This document shows positions 50,781 to 59,780 of a stretch of DNA of 64,000 nt, piece by piece (positions within the stretch are counted from its first letter, which is position 1; each line of letters opens with the position of its first letter). The notes beneath the pieces are model-generated. The model saw nothing but the letters and a program-made list of their open reading frames with translations. It made no database searches and was not told the DNA's origin. The stretch spans positions 124,001 to 188,000 of the forward strand of contig JAPDRN010000057.1 of assembly GCA_030247855.1 (NCBI GenBank). Direction: 5' to 3'. This stretch comes from Knufia peltigerae (lineage: Eukaryota; Ascomycota; Eurotiomycetes; Chaetothyriales; Trichomeriaceae). Position numbers and translations under genes: made by a program.

Positions 50781-52028
50781 ATGAATTCGATGACCCAGGC
50801 GAAACGGACTGATGTAAGAAGCCCGATCTGCCTGATGGAAATCGCAGATACAACAGAAAGCATGGAGTCGGTCGTCGAGGGCATCCTCTGGTCAAGACTC
50901 CGCAGGATGAAAGCGCGACTTCAGGAAGTGCTTGCCGACCCGCAGTACGGGGCGACGGCTCGCGCCATGCATCAGATGTACCAGTCAATCGGGTCCGATC
51001 GCCAAGCTCGCGTATTGCTCAGTTCCGAGTTCTGCGAGCAGTATCTGTGCCTGGAGTCCGCGCGAAAGGGCAGGCTGGAGGCCGGAGCTGACGAGCAGGA
51101 GAGGGCAGAGGAACAGGCCCGCGCGCTTGGCGCGCTGCATGACATCATCGCTCGGGAGAAATCGATCGCCGAGTTGGCGCAGGGACGGACCGGCAGGTAT
51201 CTGAGAGAGGCGCGGCAGTGGCAACTCTACAGCCCGGTTGGAGATTGCGTTGCGGAAAAGGATGCCACGGGCGTGTGGACCCTTCGGCAGTTGCCGAAGC
51301 TGGGTGACTGTATCGCGCTGGATCTTGAGAGCCCACCGGCGCGGCACCATGAGCCACGTTCTGGGGTGCTGAGCCAACCGTGCCTGCCGCTGACCGATGC
51401 GGAGCGCGAGCATGTCTCGCGAAAGCTGGCAGAGGCGCTGGCGGCGATCGATCGGTCAGAACCCATGTACGGCATTCTCATCCGCAACTTTGTCCGGCGG
51501 ATCACCGTACGCAAGTCGGCAGAGGTCACCTCCGATGAAGCCGGTCGCTACGGCTCGGAGCATGTGCCGAGGCAGCCGGGTTCCATTCGACTGCTGAACA
51601 CGCATAACCCTGAGCTGCTGGTCGAGGCGTGTATGGAGAGCATCATGCATGAAAGCACGCACAACTATCTGGCCGCGTGGGAGCTTGCCAACGGGTTCTT
51701 CGTTGCCAATGACTACCAGCACCGTGTCGTGTCTCCGTGGTCCGGCAATCCCATTCCCAACTCCTCCTACATCCACGCGGTCTTCGTCTACTACGTGTGT
51801 CACCGCCTGCTCAAGCGTCATCTCGAGATTTCTCCGGACCTGGGTGAAGCCGCCAAGCGCCACGTCCAGCGCAGGTTGGCCGTCTGCGCCGCCGGCTTCC
51901 TGATCGAGCAGGATCTCAGTGGTCGGTTGATGACCAAGGACGCCATCAATGGCGAGGTCGGGCAGATGATCGATCAGATGCAGGCCGAGATGAAGCGTCA
52001 GTATCGCTACGGGGAGTGGCAGCAATGA
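50781..52028 (+). CDS. HExxH-type putative peptide beta-hydroxylase (RiPP maturase)
   Basis: GGAGGAGAAAA stands before ATG 50781 (415 aa). The key motif is CMESIMHESTHNYLAAWEL near residues 287-305, an HExxH followed by a small conserved hydrophobic helix, as in the HEXXH family annotated as 2-oxoglutarate-dependent peptide beta-hydroxylases in RiPP clusters. It is not a typical protease of the zincin type by context. The N-terminal ~200 residues are helical and charged and could bind the leader. It ends with ATGA overlapping the next gene. Confidence 0.7.
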   Translation: MNSMTQAKRTDVRSPICLMEIADTTESMESVVEGILWSRLRRMKARLQEVLADPQYGATARAMHQMYQSIGSDRQARVLLSSEFCEQYLCLESARKGRLEAGADEQERAEEQARALGALHDIIAREKSIAELAQGRTGRYLREARQWQLYSPVGDCVAEKDATGVWTLRQLPKLGDCIALDLESPPARHHEPRSGVLSQPCLPLTDAEREHVSRKLAEALAAIDRSEPMYGILIRNFVRRITVRKSAEVTSDEAGRYGSEHVPRQPGSIRLLNTHNPELLVEACMESIMHESTHNYLAAWELANGFFVANDYQHRVVSPWSGNPIPNSSYIHAVFVYYVCHRLLKRHLEISPDLGEAAKRHVQRRLAVCAAGFLIEQDLSGRLMTKDAINGEVGQMIDQMQAEMKRQYRYGEWQQ

Positions 52029-52870
52029 GCAGAACAGTCGTCATCCACGCGGATCACCTTGACCCGGTCGCGCTGCGGGCGCTGGCCACGGGTGTCCCCG
52101 CCATACACATTGATGAGCTGATACCAGTAATGGAGGGTCAACCCTGGCCTGAGGTTCTCCGGCTGAGCCCAGGTGCGCATCTTGAGAGTCTGTTCCGCGG
52201 AACCAACGTGGTGAACCGGGTCTTCTCCCTGGAAGGAACGCAGGTCGAACGGTTCCTGGCCGAGCACGGAGTGGACGCCCGCTGGTTCCATATCCGCCTG
52301 CAGCCGCTTCTGGCGCTGGGGGTGAGCCTCTGTCACGACACCGGCACGCGCGGCGTATCCCGGTGTCTGGCCCCGCTGAATGTGCAGTGGTTTGAACTCG
52401 AACGCGCTCTTCCCGAGGCGAATACGCCTGACTTCGCCTATAGCTTTGGCTACGAAGAACCAGACCTGTCCCGCATCGAGGACCCCATGCAGAAGTCGGT
52501 CTGGTCGCTTTTTGACTGGCGACAGGAACGGCAGCTTCATGACGAAGAGCGCCGCAGGCATCAGTTCCACGTGTCCAGGCCGAAGGGCGTCCCCGTGATC
52601 GCCTGGTTCCTTGGGCGGGACTACAACGGAATCCACTTTCCCCGTGGAAGCGTTGAGGTCGATGATGCTGTGTGCGGGCAGCTGACGCGAGCAGCTGCAC
52701 AGGCCTTCCGTGCCGAAGCAGGAGAGATGCTCCTGTACGTGACGGATCAAGCAATCACCTTCCATGCATTCTCGCCCTACCTTCGTTCCGTCGCCGCCGA
52801 CACCGCTGTGCAGACTGCATTGGACGCGTGGTTGCTTACCGGCAGCGCCGGAGGTGTGAATGCTGCTTGA
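52025..52870 (+). CDS. Unrecognised protein of the putative RiPP operon, 281 aa
   Basis: It starts within the hydroxylase stop codon (ATGA) and ends 11 bases inside the methyltransferase gene, so it is firmly in the operon. No membrane segment. The sequence has conserved-looking blocks (NVQWFELERALPEAN, FAYSFGYEEPDLSRIEDPMQKSVWSLFDW, VPVIAWFLGRDYNGIHFPRGS), with several His, Asp and Trp residues. No radical-SAM, ATP-grasp or LanM signature. It could be a partner subunit of the HExxH protein or another modifying enzyme. Confidence 0.55.
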   Translation: MSRTVVIHADHLDPVALRALATGVPAIHIDELIPVMEGQPWPEVLRLSPGAHLESLFRGTNVVNRVFSLEGTQVERFLAEHGVDARWFHIRLQPLLALGVSLCHDTGTRGVSRCLAPLNVQWFELERALPEANTPDFAYSFGYEEPDLSRIEDPMQKSVWSLFDWRQERQLHDEERRRHQFHVSRPKGVPVIAWFLGRDYNGIHFPRGSVEVDDAVCGQLTRAAAQAFRAEAGEMLLYVTDQAITFHAFSPYLRSVAADTAVQTALDAWLLTGSAGGVNAA

Positions 52871-53633
52871 GAAGCTGAGCTCGCTGCGCGAGTCCATGGG
52901 CTGGGTCTACGGAAGCGAGGACCTGTGCGTACTGTTGTACAGCCTGGTCAAGCGGACGCGCCCGCGCATCGTGGTCGAACTGGGTACCGGGTTTGGCGTC
53001 ACTGCGGCCTGGATGGCCGGTGCACTGCGGGAGAACGGCAGCGGTGTCATTCACACCTATGACAATGGTTCGCACTTCTCCAGTGAGCCAGGCATCAGGT
53101 TTGTCGAGGGCCTGCAGGGGCCGCTTGCAGATTCACTGCGGGAGATGGGGCATGACTATCCCGCTTTTCTGCAGCACGTATTCCAGTGGGCCGGGGTCGA
53201 GAATCACGTTGTTGCCAACTGGCAGGAGATCGGCTTTGCCGAGATTGCCCGGGCCCCCGCCTTTGACGGCGGAATAGACATGGTCTTTTCCGACTTCAAC
53301 CACTCCCAGGACAGCATCCAGGCCTTGCTTGCAGCGTTTCTGCCGCGCATGGCGGAAAGCGCCTCGATCTTCATCGACAGCGCCTCCACCCAGCGGCTCA
53401 GCTACCTGACCCTGGAAGCCGTTGTGGACGCCCTGAATCAGAATAAGATACCCAAGGCGTTCATCAAGGATCGCAGCGAGCAGGACATTGACGCGCTGCT
53501 GCGCATGGTCCAGCGCTCGCGCTTCCGGCTGATGCATCTGCTGGAAGACTGCGATAGGGCGCAGAACAGCACGGCGTGGATCTCGATTGAACCGGTGGAC
53601 GTGATTCCGACTGCGGCCACCTTCCTGCATTAG
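52860..53633 (+). CDS. Class I SAM-dependent methyltransferase
   Basis: A 257-aa enzyme. Motif I is IVVELGTGFGVTAAWMAGAL near residues 38-57, with the acidic residue of motif II in HTYDNGSHF. Later, GIDMVFSDFNHSQD carries the motif IV acid. The order matches O-methyltransferase-like folds. GGAGGTG lies right before the ATG. In this operon it would methylate the modified peptide, on Asp carboxyl, Ser hydroxyl or His; which cannot be told. Confidence 0.75.
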   Translation: MLLEKLSSLRESMGWVYGSEDLCVLLYSLVKRTRPRIVVELGTGFGVTAAWMAGALRENGSGVIHTYDNGSHFSSEPGIRFVEGLQGPLADSLREMGHDYPAFLQHVFQWAGVENHVVANWQEIGFAEIARAPAFDGGIDMVFSDFNHSQDSIQALLAAFLPRMAESASIFIDSASTQRLSYLTLEAVVDALNQNKIPKAFIKDRSEQDIDALLRMVQRSRFRLMHLLEDCDRAQNSTAWISIEPVDVIPTAATFLH

Positions 53634-53643
53634 AGAGACGTAT

Positions 53644-54951
53644 ATGTTCGGCTATTACTTTGCGTTGGCCCGCACAAGGCTTCTGGAAACCAAGGGGATG
53701 AGCGCCGCGCTGATCCTGGCGCTGGGATTGGGCATCGGCGCAAGCATGACGATGTTGACTGTCGTGCGGACAATGACGTGGGATCCACTGCCGGGGCGAA
53801 GCGAGCATCTCTATCACCCCTTCATTGACGCACTCCCCACGTCGTACGACGTCAGGCCGGGCATGGACCCTCGCGTGGCCCTCACCTGGGTGGATGCGCA
53901 GAACCTGCTTCGGCAGGCCCCCGCCTCCCATCAGACCGCGCTGGCATCTGCCCGTCTGTTGGTGGATGCGCAGCGCAGCGTGCAGATTCCATTCTTCACG
54001 CAGGGGCAGTATGTCACTGCAGATGCGTTCGTCATGTTTGGCATCCCAGTGGCGCAGGGCAGGGCCTGGACGCGTGAAGATGATGCTGCCCACGCCCGGG
54101 TTGTCGTGCTGAGCCAGGATCTGGCTGACCGTTTGGGCAGTGAAGGGCTGGTGGGAGCAACCGTCCGCCTTGGCGGCCAGGCATTCAGGGTGGTGGGTGT
54201 TGCCGGTCCGTGGAGCCCGCGTCCCCGGTTCTATACGGACCTTCAGCAGGATGTGTTCAAGGGGCGCGAAGACTTCTTCATCCCGATTGGTGTTGCAGCG
54301 GAAATGCAGATGGCGGTGTCCAGCAGCGTCTTCTCATGGAGCAGTGACAAGCCCCTCAATCGCCTGCAGGACGCCCGCACATCTTGGGTCCAGTTCTGGG
54401 CCGAACTGCCTGACGCGGCCAGTGTCGAGCAGTACGAGCGCTTCCTGGGCAACTACGCACGTACACAGCAGCAGGCAGGAAGGTTTGACAGGACAACCGC
54501 GCCGCGCATGGTGTCCTTGAGGGACTTCCTGGTCGAGCATCGCATCATCCCCAACGAGGTGAAGCTGCAGCTGGCGCTGTGCCTGGGCTTCCTGATCGTT
54601 TGCCTGCTGAACATGAGTGCCCTGATCTTCGCCCGCTTCATCCGCCGGTCCCATGAAATATCGGTCCGTCGGGCGCTGGGTGCGCGCCGGCAGGACGTCA
54701 TCTATCAGCTCTGTACCGAAGCACTGATCATCGGCGGCTTGGGCGGGGCGGTAGGGTTGATCGTTGCAGAGGCCGGCCTCTACCTTGTGCGGATGCAGCC
54801 GGAAGACTACGCCTCGCTGGCCAACATGGATCTCAGCATGGCCGCTCTCACCGTGGGCCTGGCGTGTGTCTCCAGTGTCATCGCTGCGTTCTTCCCTGCG
54901 CTGCGCGCTACCTCAGGCCGTCTGGCCATGCAGATCAAGGCGTCAGAATGA
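53644..54951 (+). CDS. ABC exporter permease, FtsX/MacB type (first)
   Basis: A 435-aa protein with an N-terminal membrane helix (AALILALGLGIGASMTML), a periplasmic MacB_PCD-like domain (residues ~45-280), and three C-terminal helices in the FtsX domain (LALCLGFLIVCLLNMSALIFARFIRRSHEISVRRALGARRQDV near 305-350). The coupling segment EISVRRALGAR is the family signature. MacB-type systems push substrates from the periplasm outward. The next permease overlaps it by four bases. Confidence 0.85.
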   Translation: MFGYYFALARTRLLETKGMSAALILALGLGIGASMTMLTVVRTMTWDPLPGRSEHLYHPFIDALPTSYDVRPGMDPRVALTWVDAQNLLRQAPASHQTALASARLLVDAQRSVQIPFFTQGQYVTADAFVMFGIPVAQGRAWTREDDAAHARVVVLSQDLADRLGSEGLVGATVRLGGQAFRVVGVAGPWSPRPRFYTDLQQDVFKGREDFFIPIGVAAEMQMAVSSSVFSWSSDKPLNRLQDARTSWVQFWAELPDAASVEQYERFLGNYARTQQQAGRFDRTTAPRMVSLRDFLVEHRIIPNEVKLQLALCLGFLIVCLLNMSALIFARFIRRSHEISVRRALGARRQDVIYQLCTEALIIGGLGGAVGLIVAEAGLYLVRMQPEDYASLANMDLSMAALTVGLACVSSVIAAFFPALRATSGRLAMQIKASE

Positions 54952-56195
54952 GCATTGCAGAAGTTCCCCTTATCGTCCGCGCGCTCACCCGCAACCGCGT
55001 CATCGCGTCCATTCTTCTGGTGCAGGTGCTGGTTGCCACCGCGTGCGTGACGAACCTTGCGTTTCTGCTGTCCGAGCGGCTGGGAACCCTTACCTACAAG
55101 ACGGGCCTGGAGGAGGCGAACCTGGGGGTCATCGAGACCGAGTACCTGGGGCCTGCAGCAGCCAACCCTGCCGCCTCGATCAGGACCGACCTGGAGGCTA
55201 TCCGCCAGCAAGCAGGCGTCGAACAGGTAATCGCAGCAGAGTCGCTTCCGCTTGCCCAGCACAACTGGTCGGCAGGGTTCACCAACAAGCCGCTTAAAGG
55301 CAATGACATTTCCGGCATTGTCGAGGCGGAACCAACTGTCTACACGGCATCTTCGCCTGCCGCCAAGGTGCTGGGCCTGACCCTTGTCGCCGGCCGTGAC
55401 CTGTCTGCGGGAGCGTTCGTGCCGATGGAGGCCAGCGCCGACTATGCCGGGCTCTACAAGGCGAGCGAGGCCGTCATCTCGCAGGCACTGGCAGACAAGC
55501 TGTTTCCGGAGGGCGGCGCCGTCGGCAAGTTCCTGTATGCCGATGCGCAGCACCCCATCCAGGTGGTCGGCATCGTCAAGACGCTTTCCCGGCCTGTTCT
55601 GAAGACCGATGCAGACAATGACATGTCACTCATCCTGCCGCTGATTCCGGACGGGCCTCGCGTGATGTTCGCCATCCGTGCCGCGGATGGGCGAGTGGCG
55701 GACGTGATTGCGTCCAGTGAGGCCGCGTTGTCGCAACGCGATGCGAACCGCACCATCGCCCGCAGCACCTCGTTCCGCGAGCTGCGCGCCGATTACTTCC
55801 GCCACGATCAGACCATGGCGATCATGTTCCTGAGCTCCGGGTTGGCGCTGTTGGTGGTAACCGCTACGGGCGTATACGGACTGGCCAGCTTCTGGGTCCG
55901 CAAGCGATATCGACAGATCGGTATCCGGCGCGCACTGGGCGCCCGGAAATCCGACATCCTCCGGTACTTCCTGGTGGAGAACCTGATTCTCACCGCCACC
56001 GGGTCTGTTGTTGGCACCGCACTGGCCATCGGCCTGAACATGGCCGTGGCCCGATACTACGAGGTAGCCAGGATCGAGGCGCCATTTCTCGCGATTGGCG
56101 TGCTGACCGTACTTCTGTTGGGCCAGGCCGCAGCCTATGTTCCGGCTCGACGAGCAGCCAAAGAAGCCCCGGTAGCGATCCTGCGCAGCGCCTGA
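54948..56195 (+). CDS. ABC exporter permease, FtsX/MacB type (second)
   Basis: A 415-aa protein with the same architecture as its neighbour: N-terminal helix (residues ~17-42), periplasmic domain, C-terminal three-helix FtsX domain with YRQIGIRRALGARKSDI, and a final PARRAAKEAPVAILRSA. The two permeases form a likely heterodimer. No ATP-binding subunit gene is found in the operon or within 8 kb on either side, so the ATPase must be encoded elsewhere or was lost. Confidence 0.85.
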   Translation: MSIAEVPLIVRALTRNRVIASILLVQVLVATACVTNLAFLLSERLGTLTYKTGLEEANLGVIETEYLGPAAANPAASIRTDLEAIRQQAGVEQVIAAESLPLAQHNWSAGFTNKPLKGNDISGIVEAEPTVYTASSPAAKVLGLTLVAGRDLSAGAFVPMEASADYAGLYKASEAVISQALADKLFPEGGAVGKFLYADAQHPIQVVGIVKTLSRPVLKTDADNDMSLILPLIPDGPRVMFAIRAADGRVADVIASSEAALSQRDANRTIARSTSFRELRADYFRHDQTMAIMFLSSGLALLVVTATGVYGLASFWVRKRYRQIGIRRALGARKSDILRYFLVENLILTATGSVVGTALAIGLNMAVARYYEVARIEAPFLAIGVLTVLLLGQAAAYVPARRAAKEAPVAILRSA

Positions 56196-56247
56196 CGCCG
56201 ACGGGCCGGTCATTGCGTTTCATGGAGTATGCATTGTCACGCTGCCA

Positions 56248-58926
56248 TCAGCCCATCCGCGGCCCCTGCCGGCTCTGCTCCTGCTCTTGCGTCTGCGCTT
56301 GCGCCAGCTGCTGCGACCGCTCCTGGTCCTGAGCGCCGAGGCTCCGGTTGGCCGCTGCATATTGCTGCTCCGGTGCGGCAGCCAGCGCGTCCTGCGTCGA
56401 TATATGCACCCGGTTGGCAGCGGGATCTGATGACGCGCCCGGCCCTGAGCGCATCACGAACAGTGTGGTACCAGCCGCACGGGTTTCGGTGGCCTCATTC
56501 AACGCCAGGTCTACTTTGTCGCTGGGCTTGAACCCGGCTTCTGCCGCAAGCCTGTAGGCGCTGGCCAGCAGGCGGTCGCTGCTCTGATCCCACGGTTTGT
56601 TGTGCTTTTCATCCAGCATGGCCACTGACGAGCGCAACTGCCCCAGCAGCCCGGCGTCTTCCGGGCGCAGGGCTGTGCCGTGGTGCTGGTCTACTTCAGT
56701 TCTGTGCTGCGTGGCGGGCGTGGTGGTGTGTGGCGAGGGTGCGCTCGGAGGAGCGACCGCGGGTGGCTGTTCCTGCCCTGCGGTAGCGCGCTGCGCGTGC
56801 GCCTGTGCAATCTCCGCCGGCGTGGTGACGGAAACGATCTGCATGCGCTCGTCATCTTTCCCTGCCAGTGTAGCCAGCGAGCCATCCTTCTGTACCTGCA
56901 GCATGAAGGTGCTGGAGCTGGGCAGGGAGCTCGCGTGGTCCTGGGCAACCGCGGCTACAGCGTCATCAATTTCTTCTGCGTTGCGCGCAATGCCGGCGCG
57001 ACGGTAGGCGTCCACCACCTGGCTGCGTAGGCCGTACTCGGTTGGCGTGGGATTGGCGCGGGCAATGTCGGCCATGGACGTCAGCTCCTGCACGCCGACC
57101 TGCTGGCTTTGACGCGTGCGATTGAGCTCCTCGATGATGCTGCCCTCGGCCGGGTTGGTGCCATACACCCAACCCGGTGTCTGCCACTGCCCGTTGGCGT
57201 CCTGTGTGTACTTCTCGCCGTTGGAAGCGCGCAAGGGCTGGGTCTGGGTCTGCGCGTTGGCGATCACCTCCGGTACCGGCTCGATGGTGGCGAACTCGTG
57301 CCAGTTGTACTGGTTGAACGCCACCTGGTAACGGGCGGCGAGTGCCTCCGGCGTGTTGGCGGCGTTCTGGGCAATGATGCGCTGCGATTCCAGTTCCAGT
57401 TGGCCAGCCTTTTCCGGGCTGACTGACACGCTGTGGTCGAAAGGGACGCGCCCATCAATCATTGCGTGGATGGAGAGGTTCCATTCGCCGTTGTGCGGGT
57501 TGCGCACGTAGTGGCGGTTGGTTTCAAAGGGCTCGCGCGGGGGCGTGTTCTCTCCGCTTGCATCCAGCTTGAAGGGGTTCTGCGGTTTGGGCAGGTTGGC
57601 CATGCCCAGCGAATATGAGTCGTTGGCGGCTTTGTAGTTCAGCTCATCCACCAGCCGGCCACCGGCGGCCACCGTGGTATCGCGGTAGCTTCCGTCGGGC
57701 TGCGGCGTGCGCACGCTGCGGCTCCAGGTGCCATTTGAATCTTCCGGGTCGCGACTCCATTCGTTGCCGCTGCGATCCACTTGGGTGTAGACCGCTTTCT
57801 TGTCCTGGTACTGGGCCCAGTACTCACCGGCGAAGCCACCGGCCACGCCGCCCAACAGCCCGGTAGCCAGCGCACCTGGTCCGGTCCACGAGCCGGTAAC
57901 GACTCCGTACCCTGCGCCCAACAGGAAGCCGCCGCCAAAGCCGCCCGCGGTACGCCCGACGAAGTGGGTGGCTGCAGATTCTGCGCCGGCGTTGTTGCCC
58001 TCGCTGCGCAACTCGGCCACGCGGTGGCCGGTGATGGCGAAGTCCACGGCCAGTGCGGCGACGCCAGCGGTACCGAGTACGCGCGCGCCACTAATCTGCC
58101 CGCGTGTGGCGACGGCAGCCTCGGCGGCACCTTCCGCAGCGCCCGCTCGCCCTGCCGTGCCAGCCAGTTCCGGGGCGGCGGTTGCCGGGCCAGGACGCAC
58201 GATGGTCAGTGGCATTTCCGGGTTGAACGCAGTACGCACGCGGACGGCGGTGTGCTCGCTCAACGGCAGGCGGCCGCCCTGGTTGGCCTCTTGAATGGCG
58301 GTGCCCAACGATGCGCGGCCACCCCAGCGCTCGCTCAGGGTGGAGTTGCCGGGTTCGTCGATGGCATCCAGCGCCAACCTCACGTTGGCTTCGGACTGGG
58401 TGACGCCGCGCCAGCGCAATTCGGACGGATTGAGCGTCTTCAGTTCCGCAATCTGCGTGGCGTGGGTACGGTGGTAGCCGTCCAGATCAGAGAAGAAGGT
58501 GCGGACCTTGGCGTTGGCTTCCGCCGGGGTCATGTTCTCGGGCGTGTTGGTGACCAGGTCGCCGTTGAGGATGCCGGCGCGAAGGGTATGTTCGAGGTTC
58601 TGGATGCGGGCACCCATCCGCTCGGCCGCGGCGGCCCGCACATCCGGCGGAGTCTCCTTCGACAGCAAGGCTCGGCCATCGGATGTTTCCGCGAGGTCGT
58701 CGAGAACGAACTTCAGTTGATCCGAGTACGCACTCAACGGGCCGCCTGAGTGTGGCGAAATACTCAACCTGGTCGCCAGCGCAGGGTTCGCGGGCAGGTT
58801 GAGAATGTTGTCGGGTCCGTGGAGCGCGAAATGACCGCTCCTGGCAAGCGACTTCAGCAGCTGGCTCTGTTCAAACGCAATCTGTTCGATCAGATGGTGT
58901 CCCTGAAAAACCGGTGTGTCGGCCAT
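56248..58926 (-). CDS. X-T4SS antibacterial effector with AHH-like nuclease head and XVIPCD tail
   Basis: The ATG at 58926 follows GAGGTGG and is preferred over 58944 (892 aa). The head (residues ~8-70) has GHHLIEQIAFEQ...HFALHGPDNILNLP...HSGGPLSAY, the AHH/HNH-like nuclease pattern of polymorphic toxins. A small-residue-rich segment near 275-375 has two or three hydrophobic stretches. The C-terminal ~130 residues (DQHHGTALRPEDAGLLGQLRSSVAML..., ending Gln-rich) match the XVIPCD signal that binds VirD4 in the Xanthomonadales T4SS. It would be injected into rival bacteria. The immunity gene lies just upstream. Description only; activity is unproven. Confidence 0.75.
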   Translation of the reverse strand: MADTPVFQGHHLIEQIAFEQSQLLKSLARSGHFALHGPDNILNLPANPALATRLSISPHSGGPLSAYSDQLKFVLDDLAETSDGRALLSKETPPDVRAAAAERMGARIQNLEHTLRAGILNGDLVTNTPENMTPAEANAKVRTFFSDLDGYHRTHATQIAELKTLNPSELRWRGVTQSEANVRLALDAIDEPGNSTLSERWGGRASLGTAIQEANQGGRLPLSEHTAVRVRTAFNPEMPLTIVRPGPATAAPELAGTAGRAGAAEGAAEAAVATRGQISGARVLGTAGVAALAVDFAITGHRVAELRSEGNNAGAESAATHFVGRTAGGFGGGFLLGAGYGVVTGSWTGPGALATGLLGGVAGGFAGEYWAQYQDKKAVYTQVDRSGNEWSRDPEDSNGTWSRSVRTPQPDGSYRDTTVAAGGRLVDELNYKAANDSYSLGMANLPKPQNPFKLDASGENTPPREPFETNRHYVRNPHNGEWNLSIHAMIDGRVPFDHSVSVSPEKAGQLELESQRIIAQNAANTPEALAARYQVAFNQYNWHEFATIEPVPEVIANAQTQTQPLRASNGEKYTQDANGQWQTPGWVYGTNPAEGSIIEELNRTRQSQQVGVQELTSMADIARANPTPTEYGLRSQVVDAYRRAGIARNAEEIDDAVAAVAQDHASSLPSSSTFMLQVQKDGSLATLAGKDDERMQIVSVTTPAEIAQAHAQRATAGQEQPPAVAPPSAPSPHTTTPATQHRTEVDQHHGTALRPEDAGLLGQLRSSVAMLDEKHNKPWDQSSDRLLASAYRLAAEAGFKPSDKVDLALNEATETRAAGTTLFVMRSGPGASSDPAANRVHISTQDALAAAPEQQYAAANRSLGAQDQERSQQLAQAQTQEQEQSRQGPRMG

Positions 58927-58967
58927 GCGCACCACCTCATTCAAGAATCCGTTTGAAAGAGCTCGTC

Positions 58968-59633
58968 TTAAATATCGGCTACATCGCGCAGCCGTACGCC
59001 GGAGAAGTTGGCCGCACTCAAAGCATCAAACATCGCGCGGTCGCAGATGGGAGGTGCTCCCATGCGATCCTGGCGGAAGATATGGGCATCTCCCACGACA
59101 TCCTGTTTGAACACCAGGCTCGCTCCACCGACGAGGCTGTAAAGTTTCTCGTCCTCGCCGGTCTGATAATTGTGGTCGAGCTTGATCCTCACGCGGGAAG
59201 AGGCTTCATCCAGGGCATCGAGCCTGCGCAGCACATTGCCCAGGTAGTACTGGGGGCCGAGGCTGCCGTCAGCAAGGCTGAAGTCGCAGGCCGCAAATGC
59301 AAACGCCTCGGCGTCCAACTGCTCAAGCAGCTGCTTCAACGGCTCCGACACAATCCATATGCCAGCGAGCTCTTCCAGGTCGCGTGGCATTCCGCCCTTT
59401 TCCGGTACATGAACCAGGTGGGGACGCTCCGGATACTGGTCTGGCGTTCCGTCAGGACGCGAGACGACATTCATCCCAGGGTCGATCAGCTTCTCTTCGT
59501 TGGCGATTTCTATGCCGGGAACCTTGCCATTGCCCAGGAGGCCGGCGTCGATCAGGAAGAATTCGCCCTTGAGAGATGCGGCTTCGCCTGAAACTTCAAT
59601 GGGTGTCGATTCGGTCACGGGGGCTTCCATCAT
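58968..59633 (-). CDS. Imm11/DUF1629-type immunity protein
   Basis: A 221-aa cytoplasmic protein (no signal peptide). The stretch IWIVSEPLKQLLEQLDAEAFAFAACDFSLADG and the end VFKQDVVGDAHIFRQDRMGAPPICDRAMFDALSAANFSGVRL match the imm11 family. It is located 41 bases upstream of the effector, same strand. A cytoplasmic location fits a nuclease-type effector, unlike the periplasmic lipoproteins that protect against cell-wall effectors. Confidence 0.75.
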   Translation of the reverse strand: MMEAPVTESTPIEVSGEAASLKGEFFLIDAGLLGNGKVPGIEIANEEKLIDPGMNVVSRPDGTPDQYPERPHLVHVPEKGGMPRDLEELAGIWIVSEPLKQLLEQLDAEAFAFAACDFSLADGSLGPQYYLGNVLRRLDALDEASSRVRIKLDHNYQTGEDEKLYSLVGGASLVFKQDVVGDAHIFRQDRMGAPPICDRAMFDALSAANFSGVRLRDVADI

Positions 59634-59780
59634 GGATGCGGGGGCAGGACGGGAAAGCAGTCGAGCCGATGCTAGCGGGGCTGCAGCGCAGCCACAAGTT
59701 CCACCGAAACGGTGCCGCGATACCCGATTTACGTGAATCTCGGGAAAATTCGGGACAATGCAGAAGATGGTGCTGTGAAC

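Noticed and set aside
50781..52028. The HExxH protein as an ordinary zinc protease
   Set aside because: No signal peptide or zincin-type third-ligand motif (such as ExxxD) was obvious, and the gene context (small precursor, methyltransferase, exporter) favours a peptide-modifying enzyme. A protease role is not fully excluded.
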